A DNA stretch of 64,000 nucleotides, from the NCBI RefSeq assembly GCF_019175285.1, contig NC_056523.1, forward strand, positions 207,044,520 through 207,108,519, given 5' to 3'. Below the pieces are notes generated by a model. The model worked only from the letters and a program-made list of their open reading frames with translations. It did not search any database and was not told where the DNA came from. A program made the translations under genes and the position numbers. This DNA is from Sceloporus undulatus. Its lineage: Eukaryota > Chordata > Lepidosauria > Squamata > Phrynosomatidae. Positions 1 through 10,726 of this stretch are shown piece after piece; the stretch's first letter is position 1; every line of letters starts with the position of its first letter.

Positions 1-841
1 GGTCCATAGTCTTTTGCGTGATTGTGGACAATTATGATTCACTGATGGGATAACGACTCCATTAGCGCGACTTTGTATGATAGCCTTTCATGAGACTGGA
101 CAAAAGGACGGAAAAAGGATGCCCTTTTCCCCATGTGATAATCTCCATTCACGGCTCCCAAGGCTGAATGGCCCAGCAACTGAGAGCAGGTAAAGCTACT
201 AGAAAGCTGCTCATTCCTGCTGCTGAAGTTTAATCAGAGATGAGCGACCTGGGCTCCTCCAGATGTTTTGGACTACAATTTATATAAACTCTATAGATAG
301 GGTTGCCTTTTGTCCTGGAAAACCTGGAAAATCCCAGATTGAAAAGGCTAAACAATGTCCCAGCCGGCTGAGCTGGTTGAAGTAGAAAATCCCAGATTTC
401 TCCATCAGAGGCTGATGGGTAGGTTAAAATGTGGCAGTGGCAAAAAGCAAAATAAACATTGCAACAAGACCAGAACTGAGGGGAACCTCATCCCGTCCTG
501 CAGGCTCTAGCTGCTACTGCACAGCATTGCCACCTCATTCTTTCATTCCTTCCCCACGTCCCCCGACAGGCCCAGAAGGTGGGAAAGAAAAGGAGGTAAG
601 CAGAAATGGCCTTGTGTTGTGAGGTGCTTGTGTCAGGAGCTTGAGCCTAGGGCTAGGCAGCAAGGTGGAACGTCACTTCCAAACAGCCTCCAGAGTAAAG
701 GGAGTCCCCTGTTAGGAAGCTTTCCTCTGTTCACACTAGCTGGGTTTGGGGGGGGGGGAGAAGAAAAAAAGAGCTCTTGGCTTGGCACTGGTACTGATGT
801 TGAAACAAAATGATAGAAAAAGTGCAGTGATTAATGTGTTG

Positions 842-864
842 ATTTGCATAATCAGAATGCAAAT
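842..864. promoter_or_regulatory. Inverted pair of perfect octamer (POU) motifs
   Basis: ATTTGCAT at 842-849 and its exact reverse complement ATGCAAAT at 857-864 are separated by 7 bp. A further octamer-like TATGCATAAT follows at 871-880. The octamer is the classic binding site for POU-domain factors such as OCT1. The surroundings are AT-rich, so chance is possible. Confidence 0.35.
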
Positions 865-1494
865 TAATAATATGCATAATGATAATAATTTGTATAATAT
901 GCACATTAGCTGCCTGGATATGTGGGCCTGGAATATATAGGACATGTTGATTATTTATTATGTAAATAAATGTTCGTAAAACAGCCCTCCAGAGCTGTTT
1001 GAAACTGGAGATGAACTGGGAACTTGTCACCTGGGGAACTTGTTTCATCAGTCACATCTCAAGGAACTCTGCACACAATCCCTACCCTCAAGATGGTAAT
1101 TTAGTTCTGCACTTTCAGAAAGCGATGCATTTAGGTCCCTGATATTCAGAATATACTGAGAGTAACCCACAGAGACAGTCACTTGTGTTAGGTGAGAGGA
1201 GCATGGTTTTTAGCTACAGTATTCTGTTTGTGTCAAGGTAGGGTGACGTCATAATTTAATAAACTCTTTTCTACAAAGCTGGCTGCTCTCTTTAATCACC
1301 GGAGAAAATACTTATGCTTTTGGAGTATGGAAAAGCCTTTCTTTGGAAAGAGAAGGAATCAGGGAAAGACTCTCACTGGCATCTCCTAGTGATCTCTGCT
1401 TTGTCTGCCTGTCCTGCAGGGCACTGTAATCAATATTACTGTTGAATTTTTGCTCCTTGATCAAGTCCCATTTTACAGTCAGTGACATACGATT

Positions 1495-1495
<1 letters not shown>

Positions 1496-1540
<45 letters not shown>
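1496..1540. repeat. GA then GACA microsatellite
   Basis: A short (GA)n run continues into about seven ACAG/GACA tetranucleotide units. Confidence 0.9.
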
Positions 1541-1953
1541 TAGACATATTTATCCACTGTCACCCAGTCAGGCTCCCAGATAAGCAGGGATGTGAACCCT
1601 GATTTCCTATCTTCAAGGTTAGGCGGACCAACATAAATGTGTGACTCAATGCTAAATGGCACACAATTTAGGGTCACTTGCTTTTTTTACTCTCAGGGAA
1701 GGGCATAGTCCCCTGACCCTGACAGGGACAATTGGTAGAGTTTTAAACCTTTCCTAAACTACCTTTTTCCTCCCTCCCCCATGGGATCATTTTAATAGAA
1801 GAAAAGCTTCTCTTGGTGCCAATGGACCTTTTTCTTTTAACAGGCGTCCTGTGGCAGGGGCAGGGGGCAAGTTGGGAAAGAATCATGGATGAAGATTTAG
1901 CTCTCTCCCTCCTGAGGACTATGGTCCTGATATGGACTGGAGTGCTGTACATT

Positions 1954-2105
1954 TGTTGTTGTGTGCTTTCAAGGTATTTCTTACTCAACACTAAGGTGAA
2001 CCTATCATGAGATTGTCTGGGGCTGAGAGAGTGTGACTTGCTCGGTCACCCAGCAGGTTTCCAAAGCTGAGCAGGAAATCAAACCCAAATCTCCAGGATT
2101 GAACA
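1954..2105 (-). mobile_element. Sauria-type SINE, reverse, shortened
   Basis: Starts at the BovB-like tail (TTGTTGTTGTGTGC, read reversed) and runs through GAGAGAGTGTGACTTGCTC to a decayed B-box region. Part of the middle is missing compared with the copies at 7501 and 59160. Confidence 0.7.
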
Positions 2106-2119
2106 GGATCATGCACACT

Positions 2120-2290
2120 GTTTCCTTCTTCCTCCCCCTGATCCTCCTCCTTCCTCCTGCCCCAACTGCCGCCACTTGCTTCCTCTTCCTTCCCTGATCT
2201 TCCTCCTCATCCTCCTGCCACTGCTGCTGCTTGCCTCCTCTGCCTCCTCTTGCTCTTTCTTAATCTTCTTCCTCTTCCTCGCCTCCCCTT
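2120..2290. repeat. C/T-rich low-complexity tract
   Basis: A pyrimidine-rich stretch dominated by CTTCCTC and CTGCTGC units. The Arg/Lys/Glu-rich open frames on the opposite strand come from this composition and are not genes. The rest of 2290-3130 shows only a short MITE-like fragment near 2640-2700. Confidence 0.8.
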
Positions 2291-3129
2291 GCTGCCACCG
2301 CCACAAAGTCCCTTGCAGTGTGAACTGCAAGGAACAATTTGATCAGGTTGAACATAGTGGGAACTATGACCTTGATCGATTTGGTGTGGCATTGCTGAGG
2401 AGACTCTGGATCTCCTTGATGCAAAAAGGTGAGTGTGAATGAGGCCCTAAACTGCACTTCACATATCCAACATGTGATGTAGTTTTGCCCTCATTGTTAA
2501 CCATGCCTGTGAATTTCTGTTCCAGAGCAAGTGCCTTTTTCAAGGCCCTCTTGTGTTGCTGTGTTCTAGGAAGCCATCGGTCCAGGGGCAAACAACCTAA
2601 GATGTGCTTTGTTGTACAGCTCTCATCATGGCTGGCCAGACTCCGTGTTGCCTGGGGTTTATAGGAATTGTAGTCAAAATACCTGGAGGTGCTACATTGC
2701 CTTATTTTCTGGGCAGTTCTGCCCAGTAAAAGAATATTCATTGCTTATTCTCAAATGCATGCCCTTTCAGGAAGCTTGGCATGTGCATGCTGCTTTCCAC
2801 CACAATACAGATCATCGTAGGGCCCTGGTACACTACATAATTTCTGGGATTTCATTTTAATTATCATGACTGTATCCTATGGGATTTTGGGATTCATAGG
2901 CACTGGAACATTATGGCTGAGAATTATAAATATCCTTCCCTAAAAGGCAAATATCAGGATTCCATGGGATTTTGCCATGGCAATTACAGTGGAACTGTAG
3001 AACTATAATTATGACGTGTGGTGTCTTGCTGCCCAGCAGTTGCTGTCTGAGACTCTGGAGTGGCAAAGTGGCATCCCTTGGAAACCCAGCTGTTGGCTCA
3101 TATGCTCCAACATTTCACAATTGAAAACT

Positions 3130-3870
3130 GGGGTATGTGACCAAGTGATACAAGATGGAAAATATTATTAATGAAGAAGAACACATAAGCTAGAAGAACC
3201 TGAAGTAGTTTTCTTTTACCTGAGCCTATTAGAAAGGACAAGACTCCATCCACACCTCTCCTCTCCCTGCCCCTGAGTTGAGTGCAAACTACAATAGGAC
3301 CTTCCCTGGGTTGTGCCTCCCCCCTCCCTACAGATGTTCATGCCACATTTTATTCAATGGCTATGAAATGTGTGTGGATGCATCAGCATGTATATGTGCA
3401 CACACTGCCATTGAATACTATGGAGCATAGCAATCTGCGAGTGGTCAAACCTATGGATCACCAGCCCACTGATACAAAGGATCCACTGTACTTTGGTATT
3501 CACTGGGTTTTGGTTCCAGGACCATCTGTAGATACCAGAATTTGTGGGAGCTCAAATCCCATTAAATACAATGGCACAGAAAAATGTTGTCCCTTACATA
3601 AAATGGCAAAATCAAGAGTTGCTTTTTGGAATTTATATATTTATTTTGAATAGTTTCAACCTGTAGGTGCTTGGATCCATGGGTAAAAAAATCCGTGGAT
3701 ATGGAGGGCCAACTGTACTTGCATTTTGATCTCAGTTTGCACCAACTAAAACAAACTGAAGATGAAAGATAAAAGTGGGAGGAGGAGAGAGAAACTGGGA
3801 CCTTTTAAAAGCATTTGAGACTGATTTATTTTAACATGAGCTTTCTGTAGGAGTGAACTGTTATCTATGA
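3130..3870. repeat. Unnamed interspersed repeat (family R), interrupted copy
   Basis: The left part (3130-3300: AAGATGGAAAATATTATTAA, then GAAGAACACATAAG) and right part (3725-3870: AAGTGGGAGGAGGAGAGAG, then CTTTTAAAAGCA) match the continuous copy at 19220-19510 in order. Between them lies a Tigger-like element. Related partial copies are at 21185-21310 and 36900-37030. Confidence 0.6.
3482..3715. mobile_element. Tigger/pogo-like non-autonomous DNA transposon
   Basis: The ends read ACTTTGGTATTCACTGGGTT on the left and GGATATGGAGGGCCAACTG followed by TA on the right. Interior phrases GGTTCCAGGACC and GATACCAGAAT match the mammalian MER2/Tigger1-type terminal sequence as I remember it. The left end is degraded. 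Confidence 0.65.
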
Positions 3871-4047
3871 AAGCCCATATAAATCACTTAGTATCAAAAA
3901 TGTTGCTTGTTTTCTTGATTTTTCCTGCTTTCTCCATTTGATATAAGTAAAATAAATACACAAATATTAAGGTAACAAGTAAAATGAACCCATCTGACTA
4001 GTGTAGAGGTTAGGCTGGCCTTGCTTCTTGTGTCAATAGCACCCAGA

Positions 4048-4097
4048 TTAAAAGGGGGGGGGGGGGGAAGAAGCAGCAAACACACACACACACACCT
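4048..4097. repeat. G-run and CA microsatellite
   Basis: A run of about 14 G bases, then (AC)n over 4080-4096. Confidence 0.85.
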
Positions 4098-4484
4098 CCT
4101 TGAACCTTCCCACAAATGAACAAACAAACAACAGATGACAACAACAAGAACAAGAACCCAACACTGCCAGGGTTTGTTGTTTTTTTAGGTCATTAGTTAA
4201 CTCAAGTAATATTTTTATTATCCATTTTAATGAATTTCTGCCCCACTTCTTTTATAAATTATCACTGAAGAAGTTTACACTATTACAGTAGAACAACATC
4301 CCGTGAAATGAAGCAAACAAACGGCACAAGACATCATAACATCAGCATCATTTGGAGAATTAGGATGCTTAATTTATTTCAGCCGTTTAAGATGCATTCT
4401 TATTTTCCATCAAATGGAAAGAGGTGAAATAAACCAGCTCAAGGCAGAATACAGTTTAGGATAGACAGTAACAATAAATAATAA

Positions 4485-4760
4485 TAATAATAATACTTTA
4501 TTTTTATATACCGCTATTCCTTTTTCAAGATCATAGCGGTGTACAGGTAAAAGACAGGATAAAAACAGGATAAAAAAACATCGTTAAAACAGCACATATC
4601 AATCTAAAAACACATAATAACCTCAGTTCCCCCAATAATCCAAATCTAAAATCCGATAATACAACAACAAACTCATAGGGGGAAAGCTTGGCAGAAAAAA
4701 GCTCTAAGAAAATAAATAGAATTGATGAAACCAATAAAAACATCCAGGCCATCAAGGTTT
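4485..4760. repeat. LINE 3'-end-like fragment with AAT tail
   Basis: An (AATAAT)n run is followed by TTTATTTTTATATACCGCTA and an A-rich stretch. The same tail-plus-ACCGC or CCTGCCT layout recurs at 9255, 16150, 39280 and 40080, and reversed near 27155 and 28870. A CR1/L2-type LINE 3' end is likely; the family is tentative. Unannotated DNA lies at 3870-4480 and 4780-5190. Confidence 0.45.
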
Positions 4761-5196
4761 TGGGGCTGAATCCAAGAGTGTATTTAAATGGTGAACTTTT
4801 TTTTTATTCCAGCAGAGGATATCTCCATTTAAAATAGGTTGATCACATTCAAGTCAGCAGCAAAATGCCCTGTTTAAATAAACCAGCCTTGAACCATTTG
4901 GTGAAATATATATATCTTGTGAATAGAAATAGTCTAGTTATTACACAGATCTCTTGTTGTTCCCCTTTTGAACTCAGTACAATTAATTTGTTGCTTTGTT
5001 TACATGTGTTAGAAACACATTAGGTTTTTTTTTTTAAATTAACATCCATAAAAAATAAAAATAGTCCCAAAGGCAAAAATAAGAAAACAGTCCCACCTTT
5101 TATCCTGTTCAAAAGTGATAAAATAAAACAATGTCAAATAATAATGTTTACTCATCCTGATTACATAGCTGGCATCTGACAATATAAATTCATAAT

Positions 5197-5392
5197 GGGA
5201 GCCAGTATGACACAATGGTTTGAGCGTTAGGTGACAACTCTGTAGACCAGGGTTTGAATCCCAGCTTAGCCATGCAACCCACTGGGTGACCTTGGGCATG
5301 GCACACTCTCTCAGCCTCAGATGATGCCAAGGAAATCATATGATAGGTTTGCCATACATTGGAAACAACTTGAAGGAACACAATAACAATTC
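5197..5392 (+). mobile_element. Sauria-type SINE
   Basis: GGGAGCCAGTATGAC (tRNA-like head), B-box-like GGTTTGAATCCC, then CACTCTCTCAGCCTCAG and a BovB-like tail AACAACTTGAAGG ending in CAATAACAA. Confidence 0.9.
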
Positions 5393-6369
5393 AAATACAA
5401 ACTGTTTAAAATTGCTCTTAATTTTAACAAAAAACAAAAACAAATAAGAGGTAACAATTGCATTTTTAATTATGTATTACCGGGTTTTGCAGTGGAGCAC
5501 GGCATATCACGCTTAGGATGGTGTTCCATAACCTGTGTGTAAGGAAATGGTGTTTAGGGCTTGTCTGCCAGGTCAGAGATCAGGTGTGACAAATGGCAAT
5601 AGGTTAGAAAAGAAAGGCCTCAAAGCATTCAACATGGATAGCAACACTTGGGCAAGTTGTCAAAGGAGGGTGGTGGTTTTGCCTGTTGCTTTTAATCTGA
5701 ACAACACATTGCTAAGGAAAACTGTTGAAGTGACCGGATGACTCCTTATCTACCTACTTACCTCTGTTTGCCAGGACTGGCCCTGCTACTAGGGAAAGTG
5801 AGCAACTGCCCAGTCAGATGGTGGGAGGCATTGGTGGCCCCTCATGGTTGTTCTCATGAACTCTTCAGCTCTATTGAAGGAGAGAGCAATGTAGGTCACA
5901 CATGGAGAGCATCAGGTGGGGGTGGAGAATGTGCTTAGGATTTCTGTATCCCAATCAGTACAATCTGGGTATCTAATTTGCATCTAATTATTTTAATTAT
6001 GAAAATTAATTTATTTTGGACCTCCACTCTCCAGAAGCTTGAACCAGCATAGCTAATTGTAGGCGTTTTGAAGTTGCAGTCCAACGCACACAGAGGCCAA
6101 ATATTTACCCATTTCCAATGTACAGGGCGCTCACATACACTTTTTTTGGACATCAGTTCCCAGCATTACTGGCAGTGGAATTCTGAGAATTGTAGCAAAA
6201 CAACTACAACCTTTCACAATCTGAGCTCTGCTTCTTCCCTGAGGCCTTTCCTTGGCTGTTCTGCTTCCTCCTGTTTAACTTAAGGATCTGTGCAGGTCAC
6301 CCAATGGAAGGCGGAAACATTTTTACCTGCACTGCTCCTCTTCATATCAGAGGCTTCAGATTCCAGAAT

Positions 6370-6780
6370 GCCTTATTATTATTATTATTACCCTTTATTT
6401 ATAAAGCGCTGTAAATTTACACAGCGCTGTACATACAATCTTTTAGTCAGACAGTTCCGTGCCCTCAGGCTTACAATCTAAAAAGACACGACACAAAAGG
6501 AGAAGGGAGTGGTGGTGGGGAATAGGATCAGGTCCAGCAGATCTTCTCCACCTCCGAGGCCTGGACCAAGGCAGATGGACTGGAGGAAGGAAAAAACCTT
6601 ACGGCAGCTTTTTCAAATTTCGTCTCTTGCAGATGATTTGGACTTCATTTCCTATGGTCAATCACCACTGGCCATGCTTGCTGGGATTGATGAAAGCTAC
6701 ACCCAAACATTTGGTGAACACCAAGTAGGAAGAGGCTGCCTTATTGCATTAGGACATGCCAAACCCACTTGGAGATGAAA
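6370..6780. repeat. LINE-tail-like repeat with TTA microsatellite
   Basis: (ATT)n is followed by TTTATAAAGCGCTGTAAAT, ACAGCGCTGTACATACAAT and AGATCTTCTCCACCTCCGAG. It looks like a reversed LINE 3' end. The overlapping open frames of 89 codons here are repeat sequence, not genes. Confidence 0.5.
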
Positions 6781-7243
6781 AAATTATGCATCACTGAGAA
6801 TCAATAGCTTTCTGCTTTCTATCATAATATAATTTTTCCCCTTCTGGCTGCAGTAGGCAAGGGCCTCTTAGCTTTCCTTGATGTTAAAGGTCATGCATGT
6901 TATTTCACGTATAACATTTATTGTGCTTAATGTTTTTCATCTTGCCACTGAGACAATTTCAAAATGAGCTCTACTAAAAATACTTTTCCTCGGGCTATAC
7001 CTTCAATAATAAATGTGTTTTTAAAAGTTGAAGTGAGATTTCTGTTTTGGTTCAACAGGGATGCTGCAATCCTTTAAAACCAACTGTACTCCTCCATCCA
7101 TTTATTACCAGCTTCATTAGGATCCCGATCACAGCCTCCAGCTATAAATGTGCCATACAGTATTTGTGACAACCGTTCCAATTATATACATTAATGAAGC
7201 AAGACAAATTAATTTCATCACTGCATTTTCCCTTGCTTTTCAG

Positions 7244-7416
7244 CTTATTCAACCAAGCTCAACAAATTCCCCATCTTTAATTTCAATGACGATTTAAAGT
7301 ATCTTTGTATCAGCGCTGTGAGCCCAAATACGACTAAAGCAACTCTGTATGCTCTGAATGTGTGGCGGTACTGGTGCATGACAAAAGGTCTGAAAGACTA
7401 CATGGACATTACAAAG
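7244..7416 (+). CDS. KIAA1958: KIAA1958 penultimate coding exon (N-terminal part of DUF3504 region)
   Basis: Internal exon of 173 bp. A pyrimidine-rich tract ending in CAG precedes it and GTGAGT follows it. The first two bases finish a split codon; after that the frame is open for 57 codons, reading YSTKLNKFPIFNF, then DDLKYLCISAVSPNTT, then ALNVWRYWCMTKG, to DITK. I recognise this as vertebrate KIAA1958. The block resembles the SAM-like, core-binding N-terminal part of tyrosine recombinases, as in Crypton-derived DUF3504 proteins (ZMYM2, QRICH1, KCTD1 group). It ends in phase 0, which joins cleanly to the exon at 10727. The molecular role of KIAA1958 is not established. Earlier coding exons, which hold roughly the first half of the protein, are not in the window and must lie to the left. 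Identity is from remembered sequence. Confidence 0.93.
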
Positions 7417-7500
7417 GTGAGTGGCCTGGGTTATGTTATTTGAATCGAGATTTGGTGAAGAGACTTGATTACATTTATAGGACAGGATCTATATTACTTA

Positions 7501-7742
7501 GGAGAGCCAGCATGGTGTAGTGATTTGAGTGTTGGACTATGACTCTGGAGGCCTGGATTCAAATCCTGGCTCTGACATAAGAACCCACTGGATGACTTTG
7601 GGTAAGCCGCATTCTCTCAGCCCCAGAGGATGACAATAGCAAACCCTCTCTGAAGAAAATTGCCAAGAAACCCCCATGATATAGTCACCTTAGGGCTGCT
7701 GTAAGTTGGGAATGTTTTGAAGGCACACAATAACTACAAATA
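7501..7742 (+). mobile_element. Sauria-type SINE, near full length
   Basis: Head GAGAGCCAGCATGGTGTAGTG, B-box-like GGATTCAAATCC, CAGCCCCAGAGGATGACAAT, and a decayed BovB-like tail GAAGGCACACAATAACTAC. Confidence 0.95.
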
Positions 7743-8263
7743 CGTATTACTTATTGCTTATCTTCTTTACTGGGTTCTCTGGATTTTTCTGTGGGCCCAC
7801 TTCAAAGTACTGAGCTTAACATGAAATTCAATGAAGCCTTTTAAACCTCTCCATACTTCCAAAAATGGCCCATTTTGTAGGAAACTGGGAGCCAGAAATG
7901 ACAACTTCTTCATGTCACCTGAGATATAATCTGTGCAGCCTGTGAGAGAGGGTGAGGGGGCCAATATTGCATCCCACCAGCCTTTTAGATGCCCATCTCT
8001 GCTTTAGAATAACATAGCAGGAACAACAGTACCAAGACACACTCTAAGTGATATTATATGATGTATATTATATTTAATGGCTGGTGTTTTCTCTGTTATA
8101 TGTAGGGTTTTAGAACGATTATCCATTACCATTCTTCTGTGACTTGGAGAGGGGGCTGGTAATTCCAGACACAGAATTTATAATCTCTTTTCTGAAGTTT
8201 CAGCTTTCATGGTTTATGGTGAAGGGGGCAATGCTAAAAAAAAGTCCCTGCATCTGTTACTTA

Positions 8264-8466
8264 GTTGTTGCTGTGAGCCTTGAAGTTATTTCTGATTTAT
8301 GGTGACCCTATCATGGGGTTTTCTTTGCTTGAGTGCTGGCTTTAAAGATTTGCTCAGAAGAGGTTTGCCATTGCTTTCCTATGAGGTTGAGAGCATGTGA
8401 CTTGCCCAAGGCCACTCAGTGGGTCTCACGGTCGAGCGAGGGATCAAACCCTGCCCTCCAGAGCCA
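8264..8466 (-). mobile_element. Sauria-type SINE, reverse
   Basis: The reversed tail GTTGTTGCTGTGAGCCTTGA is followed by TATGGTGACCCTATCATGGG, GTGACTTGCCCAAGG and AGGGATCAAACCCTG (B box). The DNA at 7745-8263 has no recognised feature. Confidence 0.92.
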
Positions 8467-9254
8467 ACACAGAGCTCTCTCACAAGGGAAATATGCTGTT
8501 CCCAAGTGTTAAGTAAGAAGTAAATCTAATGATTTCCAATGTTCTGGACAAGAAACAGTATCATGTGTTTTTTAAAAATTATATTAAATTATTATATTAA
8601 ATTAAGCTTTATTGTGTTAATATCTTATATCTAATAATAATTTCAGCAGCTTAAGCTATTTGTATTTAGAAACTGCCTTGATTCTCCCCACATTCCATCT
8701 ATCCTTTTTCCCTTTATCATGCTATTTCTGGCTACAAGCGTGACTTTCCAAGTATCTTAATAAAGTCTGATGTGCCGATATGAAATAAGATAGTTGAAAT
8801 TAATCTTGTGATGAGAGGATGTAAGGAATAGGTTCTTAGCAGCTTTCTCATCTCCCAGCATCAAAGGCAATATTATTCATGCCTGCCTCCTGTTCTTTTC
8901 CAGCACCTCATTATAACCAGCTTAAAGCTTTCCTTTTAATTATGAGTTTTATCGAAACTGTAAGCAGATCTGAGTGGAAAAGGAGAAAGGGAAGTTTCCA
9001 ATAATCGGGTGCAACAGGAAAAAGTTAATGTCTATGCAGGGGGATTATTTTGGTTTTTTGTATGTGTTTTGCTAAATGCTGGGGGGAAATGAAACAGAGA
9101 TCTCAGGGTCAACCAAGATGTGAAGTTAAATATATGTGCAGTAGGCATACATTTGATTTAAAGTTTTTATTATTCTTTCAAATACAGTCCTAGGACACCA
9201 TTATCCCTAACGCATCCATACTCCCCAACATATCCCTCTCCCACTCTTTTTGCC

Positions 9255-9450
9255 AGTAACCCTGCATATACTGTATTTATTAAAATATTTATATCCTATT
9301 TTCTATTTCAAGAGCTCAGGGCAGCTCAACATAAAATCATCTTGATCAATTTAAAGCAATGTAAACAATAAAAATGACTGTAAAAGGAAGGAAGCATATC
9401 AAACAATGTAGTAAGTTAAAGGAAGACAGATGCAAATTGGTCAAAATACT
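9255..9450. repeat. LINE 3'-end-like fragment
   Basis: TATTTATATCCTATTTTCTA followed by GCTCAGGGCAGCTCAACATA and A-rich sequence, like the other tail copies. Confidence 0.4.
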
Positions 9451-9539
9451 TTTAAATAATTTAAAAACCCACTCATGTGCAGGTTTGCGTGCAACCATTT
9501 AGACCCCAAAGGCTTTAGGCCAGAATCTTATTGGAGATT

Positions 9540-9701
9540 TGTTGTTGTGTGCTTTTAAGTCATGTGGAGTTTTCTGGGCAAGATTTGTTTAAAGGAGGTT
9601 TGCTTTTGCCTTCCTCTGAGGCTGAGAGAATGTGACTTGCCCAAAATCACTCAGTGGGTTTTCATGACTGAGTTGAGATTCAAACCCTGATCTCCAGAGT
9701 T
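9540..9701 (-). mobile_element. Sauria-type SINE, reverse, shortened
   Basis: Reversed tail GTTGTTGTGTGCTTTTAAG, then GCTGAGAGAATGTGACTTG and ATTCAAACCCTGATCTCC. Confidence 0.85.
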
Positions 9702-9835
9702 TTAGGGTATACCTACACTGTAGAAATAATGTAGTTTGGTACCACTTTTAAGTGCTGGCATTCCATCCTATGAAATCCTTGGATTTTTAGTTTTACAAGG
9801 TCTTTAGCCTTCCCTGCCAAAGAGGAATAAGACAC
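9702..9835. mobile_element. Palindromic MITE (family M), half copy
   Basis: GGTATACCTACACTGTAGAA then the CAGTTTG-type core, CCATCCTATGAAATCC and TTAGCCTTCCCTGCCA; the second arm is missing. Family M is the abundant palindromic element of this window: arms carry CTACACTGTAGAAATAATGC and GGAATCCTGGGATTTGTAG. Confidence 0.75.
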
Positions 9836-10120
9836 CCACCACAGTTGAAAATGCTGAGATTTGGTGGATAGCAAGAAGATGGTAGAGTGGAAAGCTTTGT
9901 GTGCTCTGTGGCGTGCCCTGTATTCTCCATGCCTGCTGTCATCCGATTCAGGAGGGACACTCTCCTTGCTGCATTAGTTACATGTGTACTTAGATTTTGA
10001 ACTTAGAATAGGGAGAAGGAGGAGGAGGAGGCATCATAATATATTGCTTCAGGCAACAAAATGTCTGCAGCTCATCTGGCTGATGAGGAAGAGATGAAGA
10101 TGAGCTGACAGAAACCCCAG

Positions 10121-10300
10121 CTCCTGCCGCACTACAAAAATAAAGCAGATTCATACCACTTTAACCTCCATGGCTCAATACCATGGAATTCTGGGATTTG
10201 TTGTTTGGTGGGGGCACCAGAGCTCTCTGACAGGAAAGACTAAATATCTCACAAAACAACAAATCCTAGAATTTCATACCATTGAGTCATGGCAACACAG
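10121..10300. mobile_element. Family M palindromic MITE
   Basis: Both arms are present: CATGGCTCAATACCATGGAA on the left and ATACCATTGAGTCATGGCAA on the right, with GGCACCAGAGCTCTCTGACA at the centre. It directly abuts the next copy. Confidence 0.85.
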
Positions 10301-10515
10301 CTGCATCTGCACTACAGAATGAATGCAGTTTGACACTGCTTTAACTGCTCAATGATATGGAATCTTGGGATTTATAGTTTTGTGAGATATTTAGCCCTTT
10401 ATGCCAGAGAGCACTGGTGCCACAACAAAGTACAACCCCAGAATTCCAGAGCATGGAACCATGGCAATTAATGCAGTGCAAAACGGCATTAACTCTGCAG
10501 TGTGGCAGTAGCCCA
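10301..10515. mobile_element. Family M palindromic MITE
   Basis: CTGCATCTGCACTACAGAAT opens and AACTCTGCAGTGTGGCAGTA closes the element, with AGAGAGCACTGGTGCCACAA at the centre. It forms a head-to-tail pair with the preceding copy, ending 210 bp before the KIAA1958 terminal exon. Confidence 0.88.
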
Positions 10516-10726
10516 CATTTGGGTTTGATTAGCCATTTTCTCTCTGCTAGGTTGGCTTAATTTCAAAGGGTTTGTTTTTATATGTCTATGTCTGTGTCTT
10601 TGTATATGAATAAATTTGCGGAAGTCCCTGTTGATTTGGAGATCCTTTCTAGCAAAAGTGGGTTATGGGCAGAGAGAAAGTACTCTGTGAGAACTGACAC
10701 AAAGTTTGTCATTTCTTGTGACCCAG

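Larger units (their letters stand above)
1..7243 (+). other. KIAA1958: Upstream KIAA1958 intron (part), no coding exon seen
   Basis: Everything left of the 7244 acceptor should be intron, because the next upstream KIAA1958 exon is not present here. All open frames in this stretch are short, without recognisable protein sequence or paired splice sites. Contents: apparently unique DNA at 1-230, a short MITE-like end at 228-290, octamer motifs at 842-864, a GA/GACA microsatellite near 1496-1540, a reverse SINE at 1954-2105, a C/T-rich tract near 2120-2290, a purine-rich repeat interrupted by a Tigger-like element at 3130-3870, LINE-tail repeats at 4485-4760 and 6370-6780, and a SINE at 5197-5392. 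I see nothing in 5395-6370 or 6785-7080. Confidence 0.75.
7417..10726 (+). other. KIAA1958: KIAA1958 last coding intron
   Basis: A GT-AG intron of 3310 bp, phase 0. It holds a full + strand Sauria SINE at the start, two reverse SINEs (8264-8466 and 9540-9701), a LINE-tail-like stretch near 9255-9450 and three MITE copies from 9702 to 10515. The stretch 8640-9010 carries no recognised repeat and is mentioned in the findings. Confidence 0.9.

Noticed and set aside
2109-2392. Long Arg/Glu/Lys-rich and Ser/Leu-rich overlapping frames
   Set aside because: Both strands are open because the DNA is a C/T-rich low-complexity tract; no start context or splice sites.
6459-6778. Two 89-codon + frames
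   Set aside because: Lie within a LINE-tail-like repeat seen in other copies.
10706-10726. Upstream TTG start for the KIAA1958 exon frame
   Set aside because: These bases are the polypyrimidine tract and acceptor; the protein continues from the exon at 7244-7416 in phase 0.
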